A stretch of 64,000 nucleotides of DNA. Origin: Serinus canaria (Eukaryota > Chordata > Aves > Passeriformes > Fringillidae). Made by a program: the position numbers and the translations under genes. Where the stretch lies: contig NC_066326.1 of NCBI RefSeq assembly GCF_022539315.1, forward strand, positions 12,230,601 to 12,294,600, given 5' to 3'. Under the pieces are notes generated by a model that was given only the letters and a program-made list of their open reading frames with translations, had not been told where the DNA came from and searched no databases. Shown here one piece after another: positions 25,431-38,869 of this stretch. How positions within the stretch are numbered: position 1 is the stretch's first letter; each line of letters opens with the position of its first letter.

Positions 25431-26042
25431 GAGCTGGGGACAGTTCTGGTTAATATCTTTATCAATGGATCTGCATGAGGGGATGGACGGCACCCTCAGT
25501 GCAGGTTGCACCCCAAGTTAGGTGGGAGTGTTGATCTGCTGGAGGGTAGCAGGGCTCTGCAGAGGGATCTGAACAGGCTGGATCCATGGGCCAAGGCCAG
25601 TGGTATGAGGTTCAGCAAGGTAAAGATAGATCCTGCCTTTGGGTCACAACCCCCTGCATCTCCAGGCTGGGGGCAGAGTGGCCAGAAAGCTGCCTGGCAG
25701 GAAAAGGTCTGGGGGTGCTGGCTGGCAGCAGCTAAACATGAGCCCAGGTGTGCCCAGGTGGCCAAGAAGGCCGGTGGCAGCCTGGCTGTATCAGCAATAG
25801 TGTGGCCAGCAGGACCAGGGCAGTGATTGTCCCCCTGTACTGGGCACTGTTGAGGCCACAGCTCCAATCCTGGGTTCAGTTTGGGCCCCTCACTACACAA
25901 AGGCATTGAGGGGCTGGAGTGTGTCCAGAGAAGGGCAAGGGAGCTGGGGAAGGGGCTGGAGCACAAGTCTGATGAGGAGCAGCTGCAGGAATTGAGATTG
26001 TTTAACCTGGAGATAAGGAGGCCCAGGGAGGACTTTATCAAC
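25431..26042 (+). mobile_element. CR1 LINE fragment: degraded reverse-transcriptase C-terminal region
   Basis: The sequence follows the 3' third of avian CR1 ORF2 in sense orientation. It starts in the 'ttaatatctttatcaatggatctgcatgaggggat' segment just before the reverse-transcriptase catalytic box. It runs through the 'ctggatccatgggcc', 'gtgtgcccaggtggccaagaaggcc' and 'cccctgtactgggcactg' stretches and stops near 'gaggactttatc'. About five bases are missing at 25505-25515 compared with the remembered CR1 consensus, which removes the F-A-D-D box and breaks the frame. The copy therefore lacks its 5' part, its catalytic motif and the usual 3' tail. It is a dead fragment. The frames at 25506-25826 plus and 25496-26041 minus are remnants or shadows of it. 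Confidence 0.9.
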
Positions 26043-29000
26043 AGCAGTGTGGTGCATGTCTGGTTGGGTTTCTAAAATACTATTTTTTATTCTGGGCTTC
26101 TGTGAATACTACAGTTGAATGAACATTATTTTTCTCCGCCTTATAAAGTGCAATGGTGCACTGCCTTACTGCATTGTTCTTTTATTGCTGTTTATTCATT
26201 GTCTGATTCTTTGAACTTATTTACATTCTGATAGTTCTGGGTTTATTTTCATGAAAATATGAGTATTGGTAAGGACTGGTGTTAGTCATAGAAGATTAGA
26301 AATGTCTGTTGTTAAAAGTATACAGTGACAGGATAATATATTCAATTAAGTCAAAAGCATCCACAGAGAAAAGCTCTGAGCAAGACCTTATCTAGCATTT
26401 GAACATCACTTAGGATGCATGTAAAAGGCTTTGATGTTGCACAAGGCCTCCTAGAAACAGAGGGGAGGGCAAATAATTGACTGAACCCCAGTTACCTTGT
26501 GCAGCCATTTACCAAGTCTGCCATTCTGGTTTATCAGTGTTTTGCATCTGCATCAGGTGCATCTACCTGATGAAAAAATAATTGAATTCTCACTTGCAGT
26601 GCTTCACTTGGTTCTGTTGCTTTTTTCCCCTCCCAACGAACATAAACAAGATTACAGCAGCAGAAGAATGCTGGTAGTAGCAGAAGTGTGACTGCTGTGA
26701 GTGTCTGATAACTGCAGGGTATTGTGGCACAGTTCATGTGCAAACCAAATTAAGCTGCTCTTGATAAGCAGGAAGGTCAAGGAACTTGGATGGTCATAAC
26801 ATCAATAATATCAGCTGTCTGAGCTGGTGTGGAAGAGTGTTGAACAATCGAGGCTTGAGAGCCTTGAAATTGTAGAAGCTCCTGATTTGGCAGATTCTCA
26901 GTGTTTTAATGTTGACAATTGCAAGAAAGGAGCTAAAGATTAGGGAGCAAGTGGGAACTGTGTTAATTCATCCAGGCTTTCTGTGAAAGTAGCTGGCTGG
27001 CACATTGTTTTTCAAAACAAATGTGCAGGAGAATTGGAAATTTTCCAGGTGTTGTTATTGTGTGTGGATTTTATAACATGCTTCCTCTAGGCTGGATGAA
27101 ATTTTACTAGTCACTCCTTCATGATGTTACTTAGGATTAAGTCAGGAAGTATTTAATCCTTTTAAAACTAATAATTGAAATTGGGATTCTCAGTGTCTCA
27201 TGACAGTTTTGGTGCCTTGGCATTTTATTTCTGTCTCCAAATACTCTGCCATGTTCCTTATGAAGAATGCAGTGTTATGCTATTTCTACAACAGAGTTTT
27301 AATCACTTTTAGACAAAATTTCTCTGGAAATTGTCCATGTTATGAATAAATCTATAAATCTTATAAATAACCAAGCAAGCACTCTTATATGTGGACTCTA
27401 ATGCATTTTGCCTCTGCACTTATGACTTGGGTTAAACTGAGTTTGAGGACAGAAACTTTGTAGCATCTTTCCTTTTTTGTTTTATGCTGTAACAGACAGT
27501 TTTTGTTTCAGCTTTCTTTTCTAATCTGAGACTGGTGACTTTGTGGAGAAGGGAAGCTATTGAAACTCCAGTCCATAGAGTGAGAAGGAAGACATGCTTA
27601 AATACTGAATATAGATATTGCATAAACTAACTTTAAACACAGCTCCATCATTGCATACGTTGAAAAAGAGCAACTTACTGTCATATCTTAGTGTGCAGAT
27701 GTCTGGAAACTCTTTGGTATAGAACAAGTAATTATTCTGAAGTATTGTACAACCTGTATTTGAAGCATTTGTTTGGTTTTTTTTTAATAAGTTCATCTTT
27801 TCAATAAGGAAAAAGAAATAACAGAATCAACTGAGATGAAAACAATACTTGAACTGACATCCCCGTGACTGAGTAAAAGCAAGAAGGAAACCAATGGTGA
27901 GCAGCTGAAAATCTGCATCTTCACTTAATAAGGAACAAAGTAGATACCACATAGATCTTACCTTAATGCCTGTGGTTTTAATCACACAGCCCTTCTTCTC
28001 AGTAAGGATCAGAAGGGAGCAGCTAAATTGCTGCCTTCTGTACCTCAGACAGACAAGTGCACAAGCTGACTCGTAGCTGTGTGGGAAGTCAGGTTTCGTG
28101 ACAATAAATCATCATGGCTCTGTTGCAGCTTTTGCCAGCTGCCAGTTGATGAAGGAAGAATTATGTGTCTGGAATTACAGTAAGAAGAGAAACAAGTTTC
28201 ACAACTTTCCCTGTTTCTCCTATATCCTTGTTTAATCAGTAGAAATGAGTCATCCTGAAGAACTGAATTAAACTGGGTCTAGTCAAGTGTGGTTTAACTG
28301 CAGATGTTTGATTACAAAAGGCCCATGCATGTCCAGGGAATACAAGGTTACAGTCTGTGCAAAAAGGAAGCCCCATAAATTACAGATAAACATTTTAGAT
28401 AGGTGGGTAAAATTAATTTTATCTGCAAGAGGCCTTGAATTAGTTGCTTTCTAGTATGTCTTATTACAAAGAGAGAAAATGCTTTTCTTGGAAAGCCATA
28501 AAATATTCAGGACAGTTAGCATAACAAAACAATCATCACCAACTACTTTTTATAAAGCAGATAAGTTTTTAGTATATGTATGTAAAATCACTTCTATCTT
28601 ACCTAACTTTCCTAGTTTATTTCAAGTACTTTTCTGCCCATAAAAGGAGCAGTAGAATTGAAAATTGTTACAAGGGAATTGCTTGCATTGGGACTTGCAG
28701 CCTGAGACCAGTCCCTTAAAGGAAGTGGATGAAGATCCAGGAGAGTGACGTAGGACATGGAGAAGGTGACTCATGAGGCTCTGTAGCACACTCACAAACA
28801 GTGAGAGATGAGGATGTGCTGAAATGGTTAAAGTAAGTGCACTCACCAACTGCTGACTTTGCCTCATGTATACACGAAATGGGCTTTGTAGCTGAAGAAA
28901 ATATGCCCCAGAGGCAAATACAAGTTTAAACATATGTTTAGTCATTATGTCTTGCAAAACTAAGCGTGGATTGCATTTCCTCATCCTGGATGGGATCAAA

Positions 29001-30460
29001 AACCTCTTGATTTTGCCTTGAGAAAGAAAAGCACTGGGGCTGCTCTTGGCCCGAGCCCACGAGGTGGCAGCCTTGGTTCGGATGAGGGGCTGTGCCCACT
29101 CCCTCCCTGGTTGTTCTCCTTCCCCCTTCCCACCCTGCCCTTGGCTTTTTTTCTGGGATCACATAAGGACATAGCAGCTGAAGTGAGTTACGAATTGCTC
29201 GTTCAAAAAACACCTTACTAAGCTAAGGCTACTCCTTGGTGGGTTTTTGCAGGGGTTCACTTTTTGTTTTTGTTTTTGGTGAGAGATCATCACTCACTAG
29301 GTTCCTGGATAAAGCTATAACCTGCATCTTGTACATGAGATTACATTGTTTCTAGGTCATACTGCAAATAATTTTTGTTGATAGTGTGTCTCTTAAAACA
29401 TTTGCTGAATATTTGGTTATGACTCTATTGGGTCCTACCTGCTTTTTTAATGTTATATCTCCATTATAGCTGTTAGCTGAGGGAGGGAGTTGCAACAAAC
29501 ATTTCTGAAATACCTGATTGGTTCCAGTTGAATGTCAAGAAATTTTTATCCAAGTAAAAGGTAATGACATCTTTAGGCTGCCCTCAATGGTATTTTGTTT
29601 ATGAATGTGTGTTAGTGCATGGGCTGATGACAAGGCTTTTGTACTCTGCCAAATAAGTTGAGTGCTCACAGGGAGTGTATAGAGGGAGTGAAATACATTT
29701 CTTTATTAAAGAGCTGCAGAATGTTTTAAAACTGTAACTTTTACTTACTTTGATGTAGGAAAGGAATGTAAAAATCGGTCAGTCCATCTGTTTTTTTTTT
29801 TAAAGTATCTTGTTGTGTTCTTCCTTATGGGCTATCTTGGTGAAATCTAAAAAAATAAGTTTAATAGAAAATGTCACTTTGGACTGTGTGAGTAACTCAC
29901 TTGGCTGGAACAGGAGTCGCTTGTACTGAGAAGCTGAATCTATGTAGCTTCAAATAAGGAACCAGGCTTTCACATTTTGGTATGTGGAATTTTTTAAACT
30001 TAATTTCATTTTCCCCTCCTCGTTCCCCCCTCCATTAATTAGAGAAGTGCCTGCTATCAGGGTGATAAATAACAGCTGATTAGGCTTGGATCACCAATGA
30101 TGGTAACTAATACACTATGGAAGGAGGCCTCACCATCCCTAACTCAGGTTTTGGTCGTTTATAATTTGAAATTATGATTATAGAGGATGAAAACATCTCC
30201 TTCAGTACTGTCTTGCAAATATAAATAAATGAGTTTGTGTAGTTTAGAACAAGGATTAAATTTGTCATTAAATTTGGCATCAAAATGGCTCATTTTCTCA
30301 TTCAGATATGCAGCACCTTGATGTATTTTCTTTTACTTCTCTATTATCTTTGGAAAAAAACCCACAAAAATTGCAGAAATAGTCAAAATTTCTTGTTGAA
30401 AAATATGAAACATGCTAACAAGTCAAGTAAAGAAAAACACTGCCATCCTTCCTTCATAGT

Positions 30461-31017
30461 TGTTATGGCTTAACCCCTAACTAATGGCAATGATAGTGTC
30501 ACCAAAAGTCAGAAATAAAACTCTCTAGCGCTGTAATTTCAGTATTAGGAAGAGGCATCACTTTTATTTTAGGTGCCACATTTTAGGTGAGGGGGATATT
30601 CCTTCCTGACCCACTAGCTAACACACTAGTTTAAATCTGTGTAACTTATACATATTCATTACGTTTCCCAAGACTCATACATACATGCTAAACATTCACA
30701 CGAATTCTTTGCATATTCAAATCACTTCTTGGAGCTTATTTAGAGTAGGCATGTTTAGGGGGTCTCTGGTGGTCATTTGGGGAACATTCCATTCCTCAAA
30801 TCATCCTTTTTTGGTCACAGGCCTCCAGAAAAAAGTACCTTTTCTTTGAGTGCACCCCAGCGTGGTCTGGCCGAGACGCAGTTTCTTATCAGCGTTGCTC
30901 AGGCCCGCAGCCCTTAAGGCTGCAGGAGCCACTTGCACACATTTATTCAGGACTCAGCACTGTCCTGCTTCAGTTAGCACTAAAAGAATTCAGGAGACTT
31001 ACAGGCTGTTTGTTACA
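30461..31017 (-). mobile_element. Probable solo endogenous retroviral LTR, antisense to the gene
   Basis: On the minus strand the block starts TGTAACAAACAGCC (from 31017 leftward) and ends AAGCCATAACA at 30461, giving the TG...CA ends expected of an LTR. Read in that direction, an AATAAA lies about 105 bases before the 3' end (reverse complement of about 30564-30571), a reasonable R/U5 layout. The block is compositionally distinct and has a GC-richer part at 30850-30930. It also reminds me of passerine ERV LTRs. No clear target-site duplication is visible, the edges are uncertain, and no gag, pol or env sequence lies next to it. Confidence 0.42.
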
Positions 31018-33227
31018 ATTGCAGCTTTTCCCAGCACTAGCAGTAGCTGCAGTAGAAGGGACAGAGAAACAAGCCATGCACAGGAGGGTTGCTCACCAGT
31101 CGCTGACTGATGCCCATCCCCATGCAGCCATCGGCCCCCTCCAGCTCCCTCTGCACTGGGCATGGCCTCCTGGCCTGTGGAATGTCCCTGTGGCCAGCTC
31201 AGTTGCCCTGACCATTTCCATCCCTTCTTGTGCAGCTCCTCACTGCAGAGCAGGGGACAGTGAGTGTGAATTTCTGCTAATCTTTTTGAAACATCTTGAT
31301 TCTCTGTATGGGTGAATGTGTCTATATGAATTGTGACTTTTTTTTAATGTAAAAAAACCCCAAACCTCAGTGATCTACCACTGGTAACCATCTGTTTCTT
31401 GTATGCTCACCCTACTTCTCTTTCTAAAGGTTCTTGTCCTTGGTCATGATTCCTTTTCACTAAGAAATCCAGAATCTTTTCTTATAAACAGTGTGTTTTA
31501 TTTTATACATTTTTCAGCATCTATTACAGCTGAGTTTCTAGTTAATACTCTAATACTGGTAGGAAGACACTTCTCATTGCCTCCCTCCCCCCCAAAAAAT
31601 CCGTTCTTACATAATTTTAGTTAATTCTCTGGCTGTAGAGGGAGCTGGTGGTAAAGTTTTTAAGGAACACAAACGGTATTTCTTTGGTAATATTTACACA
31701 TTGCAGTATTTGGAAACAGAAGATCAGAAACAAAGGGTGATTTGTAATATGATCTTTCCTTCATGGGGGAAGGAAGGCTGGAGGGTGTGTGAACTGGTTA
31801 AATTAACAGTGTTTTCCTGTGGGGCCCTGAAAATTTCAATAGCTTAGTGTTGTAAGAGACAGTGATTTGAATATATATCTTTCAAGCTGAATACATTTGG
31901 TCACCTGCAAATCTGTGGGATACAAAATACAGCTTTTCTGTATTAGGTCGTCATTCCATTGCCTTAAAACTACACAAGGAAATTCCTCCTCCTTGTTTCT
32001 TTTGATGTGGAAAGAGAAAACCTGTCTGAATAGGAATATTAAGGTAATTATGAACAGAAACTCACTAAAAATATGTGACAAAAAACTACCTGCAAATATT
32101 TCAGAATATCCTCTTGTGTTGGTTAGTGTGAAGAACCCATGTTTTTCTTTCCTGACTTTGAACTTAATTATTATAAGAAGCATAAATTAAAAAATAGCCT
32201 AACATGTTGGCAGGAATAGAGGTGGTTTGTTGTCATCTTCTGTCAGGCTTTGTACTCAGTGGTGAAGGCCAAGAGCTGACTGTGTTTTATGAGCTGTCTG
32301 GTTAGTGATGTCTTCATTTTAAAAAATGGATTCTATAGTTTTTAAAACAGTGACTTCAATTGCTACTATGCTTCTGAGTGTAGAAAAGATTTTGTTTCAA
32401 AGACTCATTAATTGCTGCAAACTGCGACAAAAAGGAAGAGCTCTTAGTTTTTTTCTCTTGGGATCTCTCCCCAGCCCCATGCTGTACAGAACAGTAAGAT
32501 AAATGTGTCTCTCTTTTGTAAGCTATATAATGTGTTTATATTCCACAGATTAAATGCAAGTTGTATGTGACTAGATAGATTAAAAAAAAGGAAACAAGTT
32601 GCACTCAATTTTTAAAAAACGGATGTATCTTTGCAATTTCTTTAGATACATTCACATCTGACACTTTGCAATCCATTATTTATTACTACACAGAGCTAGG
32701 TCTGGCAGGTTGTACCTGGGCACGCTTCAGCACGTTCCCTCCCTCTCAGATCTGCTGTTCCCTAACTCAGTGCAGGGAGGGGGTCACGCTAAGTCAGCTA
32801 CAGATCACTAAGGGATTTGTAGCAAAGTGCAGACAGGGAAGGTGTTGATAAGCTTTTATTGTATCTGCCCTGGTATATAGCACCCTCTCTGTCCCATCCA
32901 TCAGATTTCATAAGTTTGGAGAGTTTTTTCCTTCCTCCGGATATCCTCCTTTATCTAAATTAGCAACTGACACAAAGAGCTCTTTCATCTTCTTCTCCTG
33001 TGCTATGTTGACATGGGAGCACTGCATAACAAAACAGAAAATTATGGGAAATATCCACTGATCTCCATACAAATGAAGAAGAAAGCGGAGAGAAAAAATA
33101 GGATTTAGAGGGTTAAATTATCATTAACATTGAAATTTATTTGATAATCTGCTGGTTTATTATTCCTGGAATAACAAAATGGGAATAAACTCCTCCAGCT
33201 GTTGCCTTCCACTCTGCTGGAATGTGA

Positions 33228-33350
33228 TCTCTTCATTCTCGGTGTGCTGGAGCCGGGGAGCAGCGCTGGGCGTTGCGAGTCGCTGCTGCCCGCGCTGTGG
33301 GTGCTCCTCGCCGCGGGGACCGGCCCCCCTCGGGCTGTTTCCTTTAGGAA
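33228..33350. promoter_or_regulatory. Small intronic CpG/GC cluster
   Basis: About 120 bases carry roughly a dozen CpGs (for example AGCAGCGCTGGGCGTTGCGA and CTCGCCGCGGGGACCGG) inside an AT-rich intron where CpGs are rare. There is no repeat signature and no convincing donor or exon. It may be a minor promoter or enhancer, or the remnant of a GC-rich insertion. The frame at 33179-33376 is open only because the patch is GC-rich. Confidence 0.45.
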
Positions 33351-35686
33351 ATGTGTCACGGTTTAATTCCATTTAAGCTATAGCCAGGCTTCTCCCACCT
33401 ACTGGTCTTTGTCTTTTGTTTTGAAGGATTTATTACAATTACAGTGCTTGGTTTCGTGGTAGTTTTTTAGTGTACTGAGGTATTGAAAAGGTAAATTCTT
33501 TAGCATCAGAACCATTTCTGTATTTCCTCTCCAAAGATTGTATGTGTCTGGTTTTGCTCATAGTGTGTACTGTATGGGTAGGGCTGGACTTTTCTGACCA
33601 GCAATGTCCTTCAGGTCTGTAGGTGTGTTTTGCTGAGCTTTCTGCTGTCAGGTTGAGCAGGTTTCTTTTGCAAGACAGCTGTGAGATGTCCCCTGACTCT
33701 GAACACTTTGGAAAAATCGTATATGCTAATTTTGTAGTGATAAACAGAATAGTGATTTCTTATGTTCCTCTACTAAGGGGTAATTCCATGTAACTGAAGC
33801 AGCTGTCTCTGTCTCCCTGAGGAACACAGGCCATGAATGTTCAGCTGTTTGTTTTTCTCATAAAGGTAGGATGGGATCATGATTTTCTCTTACCATGCTC
33901 CTGCCTCAGGCCTTTCAGCAGCTGATTTCTATCTAAAGAAACACAAAATTGTCACAAAGGGCAGGTAGGAGGATTGACCAAAGACTCAATGAGAACTGGC
34001 AAAAACTGGTTTTGGATTCTGAATCCCTGGTGTCCTTATTTATAGGAAATGGTCTTGAGTTAAATCCCATCAAAGTTCCTGAGTAATATTTCCTTGCCAA
34101 TTTCAAGTCAAACTGTTTTTATTGGTGATTAAAATACTATTTTTTGTCCAGTCAGGAATCTGTAACTCTCTTAAGATATTGATAGTCTCCAAAGCTGATA
34201 ATCCATCATGAGGTCACAATTGATTTAGGATTTTGCATGGGTAGGTGAATAGATGAGGATGGTTTGGAGTCTTGTGAAGCAACAAGCTGTGTTTCCCCGG
34301 AGAGAATGCTGAGCTGTTTTCTCAGCCTAACCTGACAGTTTAGAAATTGCTCAGGTAAATAACACTGTGACGCTGCAGAGCAAGATTTGGGATCAGTGTG
34401 GATGCGAGCTGTCTTGCTTTGTTACAGACTTAGTCAAGAGGAAATTTTAACAAAGCACGTGAATTTCTTTTGTTTACAGTGCTAACTTGTGTAGGAAAAC
34501 AAGCTGGCACTTATTCAAGTGCCTGTAATTGTTTGAAAGTGAAATATCTAAAATTTCAGGTTCTTTACACAGTACTTTGTACATGTTTTGAGATTTCTGT
34601 AAGAACAGGAAGGGTTTTGTGTGAAGCTGTTGTAAAAACGTAGTTACACCCACTTTTTATTATGTGTTAATTGTCTATTAGGCTTTGTAATTGGTGTGCA
34701 AAGATTGACACTCCTGATACCAGAGCATGCTTATAATAAATGTCTCCTATGGTAATTTAATGCCTTAATAGCCTTTTTGCAATCAGTTACATCTCAAATA
34801 CACTATAGGGCAATTTTTTTTGTTAACTGGGGCTTTTGGGCTTTTGCTAACAGTGTACTGCAACTCTGTTTATATTCCACTAAGGCAAAGATGTAACTAC
34901 TTTGATCTGGTTTCTATTTAAAGATAACATAAAAATACTGTGATGTTTCTTTTCTGCATCTTTTTTCACAATGCAGTTGAGTTTAGCAATCATCTTAGAG
35001 CTCTTTTTTTGCATATCAGACAAATGTTTGTCTTTGTGAATAAGATTTAATATTTTTCACTTGCTAGTAATTTTTAAATATTTCTCTTGAGAAGAGCCAC
35101 CCAATTTTATGAACTTGGACAAAAAACCATTTAATTTCTCCCCAAGTAGGGTGGTTGATTCATTATGCCAATTTAAAGAACAAGGTTTTTTTCCCTATTT
35201 CATAGATTTACCTGAAGAATAAAAGGTATGACACATTTTGAGTTTCAAGATCCAACAAAGTAACTCCCCAAACTTTTATCTTTCTCAGTAGGACACCAAG
35301 GGACGTGGCAGCTCGGAGTTCTGAAACCATTTTCTTTGCTTTTTGAGGTACCTCAGCTAGTCAGACTTGCAGAAAGAAGGTGCATGTGTGTGGTTTGAAG
35401 AGAGCCTGGTTTCCTCAGGAAATGACATGTGACTCTGCTCTTAGTCTTGCCAGCAACTTTTGAACTCATTGCCTAGTTTCATTTTTGAGAAGAGATAAAA
35501 ACTGCCAGAGCACATGAGCTCCAGTTTTAGCAGAAGTGTGTGGTTGAGGTGAGAGATGCTGGTTAGGGCTGGCCCGGTGAGGGAGGCCCCACAGAGCGTG
35601 GCCATTCCTGTCCTTGGTGAGAGCAGCAGCACAAGTGCTGCCCTGAGCTGAGCACAGCCCTGTCCTGGCCGGGGCTCACAGAGGTG

Positions 35687-35714
35687 GGGACACAGCCTGG
35701 GGGACACAGCCTGG
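35687..35714 (+). repeat. 14-bp tandem duplication in a GC-rich patch
   Basis: GGGACACAGCCTGG occurs twice head to tail (35687-35700 and 35701-35714), inside a GC-richer stretch at about 35565-35790. No gene function is evident for the patch. Confidence 0.95.
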
Positions 35715-37375
35715 GGGCTGCTGCCGCTGGAAGGACCTTCCTCAGCTGCCCCAGTGGCAGCAGGAGGTGGGGTTCTGCTGTCACCTGTGTGCTCAGTGCT
35801 AAACCTCAGATCTTTAGCTCTGGCTGTAACCATGAGGTCACATCCCACCCCGTGCCATGTGAGTGCTGCTTCACCTCATTCTGGTGCCACCTCGGTCTCT
35901 TGGAAGTAAGAAAGCAGCTTTTATCTTCAATCTTTACTCTGAACAAAGAGCCCATAGTGTAACATCAGAATTGCAAACTTGTCCTTCATTACTATGCCAC
36001 TTCGCCCAAGTGATTGACTCATCAAATCTGCTGCATATCTCTTCTATCTGGGTTTCAAGTTGTCAGGGTTGGGAGAGCTGCCTGGAGGGCTCTCTCAGAT
36101 AACACTGAGTGCGTCGTGCAGCAGCCTGAAATCCTTGATGAGTGACCCCCACTTCAGTTGCAGGTGGGAAGAGTATCAGCTGAAGTGAACTCTTTTCATA
36201 TCAGTTGTCCATAAAACACTAGTTTTGATGCATTTGGAAATGAAAAATGCTGTCCTGAAAACACAGATAGTGTTTTATTCATCAAGAGGTATAGCGTAAG
36301 TGATTGGAAAAAATCCAACATCTTAGCTCCAGAAACATACTTGATGTATTCAAAAGGAGGAGGATCACTCACCTAGGCTACCAGCAGTAGTTCTGGTATC
36401 CATGGCCACAAAGGAAATGTTAAATACTTTTGCATCATCATTGATCAAATCAACATTTGTTTAATTTCTTCCCTTGTGGTTTGACTTTTCCTTCAGCTGC
36501 TGTAGTGACTGGGGATATTGTCCGTGTCTTCCAGTGCTTTCTGTATATATACTTGAAAAGGTTGTTCTTTTGTGCTTGTGACTGGGGAGATTTTCAGTTT
36601 TTATAATGAAATATTTCAGTGTGTCTCTAATGTACCTCGTTGAAACCCAAATACATTAGCTATCAGCAAGAGTAAGAACAAAGATAAATGTGCTCTATTT
36701 TAAAGGCATGGCATTAAAAGTTTCAGAGGAAACATAACAGCTGAGAGTGTCTGGAAAAAAAACCCCAAAACATGATGGAAATAAAGAACAAAACTGTGTG
36801 TGCAGATGTGCAAGTGCTACTAATTTCCTCCACTGGTGGCTCATCACTGTTCTGCTTTACAACAAAATCCCATTTTGTGCCTCACTTCATGCGTTAATGC
36901 CTGGTTTTGCAGGGATTGTAATCAAGAAGGAAAGGAAAAAGCACAGGAGTGTATGTATCCACAGAAATAAATTTTCTTTTTTTATATGTGCTTATACATG
37001 CATTTTGAGAAAAAAACTAGCTCCAGATATCTCCTACTGATAAATGCACTTTTTAAGGAATGTTCTTTGACCTGGGACAAAACATAAACAATTGAAGAGC
37101 CATCACTGGTATAATGTTATTTTAAAATATAGGATTCTGTACTTGTAAGAAAATTGCTTTAACAAGGTTTCCTGTATGTTCTTGTGAAATGGTCTAGGGC
37201 TGAAATTAATGTTATTAGTGTATTTATATTGAAGAGAGTAGAAAACCTAACTTGTTGCTGGCAAAAGTAGATATAAGTGAACATTTTCTGTCCTGATTGG
37301 ATATTTTGAATGGAGCTTTAATGGTACCACAGTTTGAACAGGTTTGAGTCGATTGCATTCAGGGTTTCTATAGTA

Positions 37376-37389
37376 ATTACTATGGCAAC
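37376..37389 (-). promoter_or_regulatory. RFX-type X-box-like site
   Basis: On the minus strand the site reads GTTGCCATAGTAAT, an imperfect palindrome matching the X-box shape bound by RFX factors (GTTGCCATGG/AGCAAC-like half-sites). It is a motif match only. A single 14-mer can arise by chance in 64 kb. Confidence 0.35.
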
Positions 37390-38762
37390 AGTGATGCAGA
37401 AAATGTTCCCACGGGAGCCCAGCTGTGAATAATAACTAACTGAAAACATTTTGCTTTTGCATCTCATGTTAAATGTCCCTTCAGTGAAAGTATGGGGGGG
37501 TTGCTTACTGAATAGGAAGTAATTCTTTTGCATAAAACCTCACATATGTTGACAGGTGTGTCTGGTTTCATAGTAGAAAAACCTTTTCAAAGTATTGCTG
37601 AAGTATCATCTCAGAGACCAATGAAAAGCATTACAAATGTTAGGTGTAAAATTTGTCACTGGCTTCAAATGTTCTATGTTATAAAGAAACTTCTTCAGCC
37701 AAATTTGTAGTATAAAACCTGCTCAGGAGCTATAACTTAGTTTTATCTTGAAGAATTATGTAAATCATTTACACATGACATGCTGTTAATAAACACTGTC
37801 TTAGTAGCCTTCTGACCTCACTGTGCAACAAAGGTCAGGATCACACAAGTCACATGGTAGAGGTCAGTATTTGTTGACTTCAGTGTCTATTTATAAATTT
37901 CCTTCAAAAACTCTTCTGCTTTTTTCAGAAATAAAATTTTCAGTGTTAAATGAAATATCCTGAAACTGTCTGTTGTTAAATCTAGCTCTCCTTGTACTTG
38001 TAAACTGGCCTTTGTGCATACAATTGCCTTGTTCATATTTATTTCACTTTCATTCAGAACAAAGGGGAAGCCAGTCTGGTGTTTATGATATGAATAAACT
38101 TTGAAACTTGAAAGCATTTCAGGGCTTTATTTGGTAGCTTCACTGTCATGGAGTAACACAAAATATTTTTGGTACTCAGGGGATTTGTGGCCACAAAGAA
38201 AAGTTCTAATGAGTTTTGTGTATAGAAAAAGGGAAACTAAACTAGTAAATATTTTCAAGACTCTGGTAATTTTTTTTTGAGATCTACAAAAATTTGTTAA
38301 AGCTGAATAGGAATGAAGAGCGCTTTGTTGAATATGAGCAGAAAGCAATTTTCTGAGCCTCAGGGGCTGATAGTTGCTCTTAGAGTTATTTATGCAACTT
38401 AATAGGAATTACTGTGCAGATGGAAATGTGATGAAATGGAGGTGAAATCGCTATTTATTTGGGCCCCTGTGGTGTACAATCTGCTAGTAATGCAGGTGAA
38501 AGTCTTACAAGCAAAAATGTGTTTGTAAGTCTAAAAGCCATGTAGTTTGATCTTGATGACTTGTATCTGTATATCACATGCTGGTATCACGTGCATTACA
38601 GATGTTTCAGCTGTGAGTCTCTGAAATAGTTTGTTGCATTCATTGTACTTACTGGTCTTGGTGATCTAATAGACCATAGGTGTTCTCTCCCAGGTTTTGT
38701 TGGATGCTTGTCTTTAAAAGAGCACTCAAAGGGAAAAGAATGAAGTATTGTGATTTGGGATT

Positions 38763-38777
38763 AAAAAAAAAAAAAAA
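38763..38777 (+). repeat. Poly(A) run
   Basis: A run of 15 A's lies about 100 bases before a CR1 copy. It is a simple homopolymer. Confidence 0.9.
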
Positions 38778-38869
38778 TTCTAAGTAAAATCTCCAGAAAT
38801 GGTGAAAGTTTGAAAAAGTTGAAGCTTTATTCCCTCAGGCTTGATATAAATATTGCAACATCCCATGAA

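Noticed and set aside
25496..26041. 181-codon minus-strand frame
   Set aside because: It is the antisense shadow of a CR1 reverse-transcriptase fragment.
33179..33376. Cys-rich 65-codon frame over the intronic CpG cluster
   Set aside because: It has no good splice sites and no similarity. The frame is open because of local GC content. The CpG cluster itself is kept as a finding.
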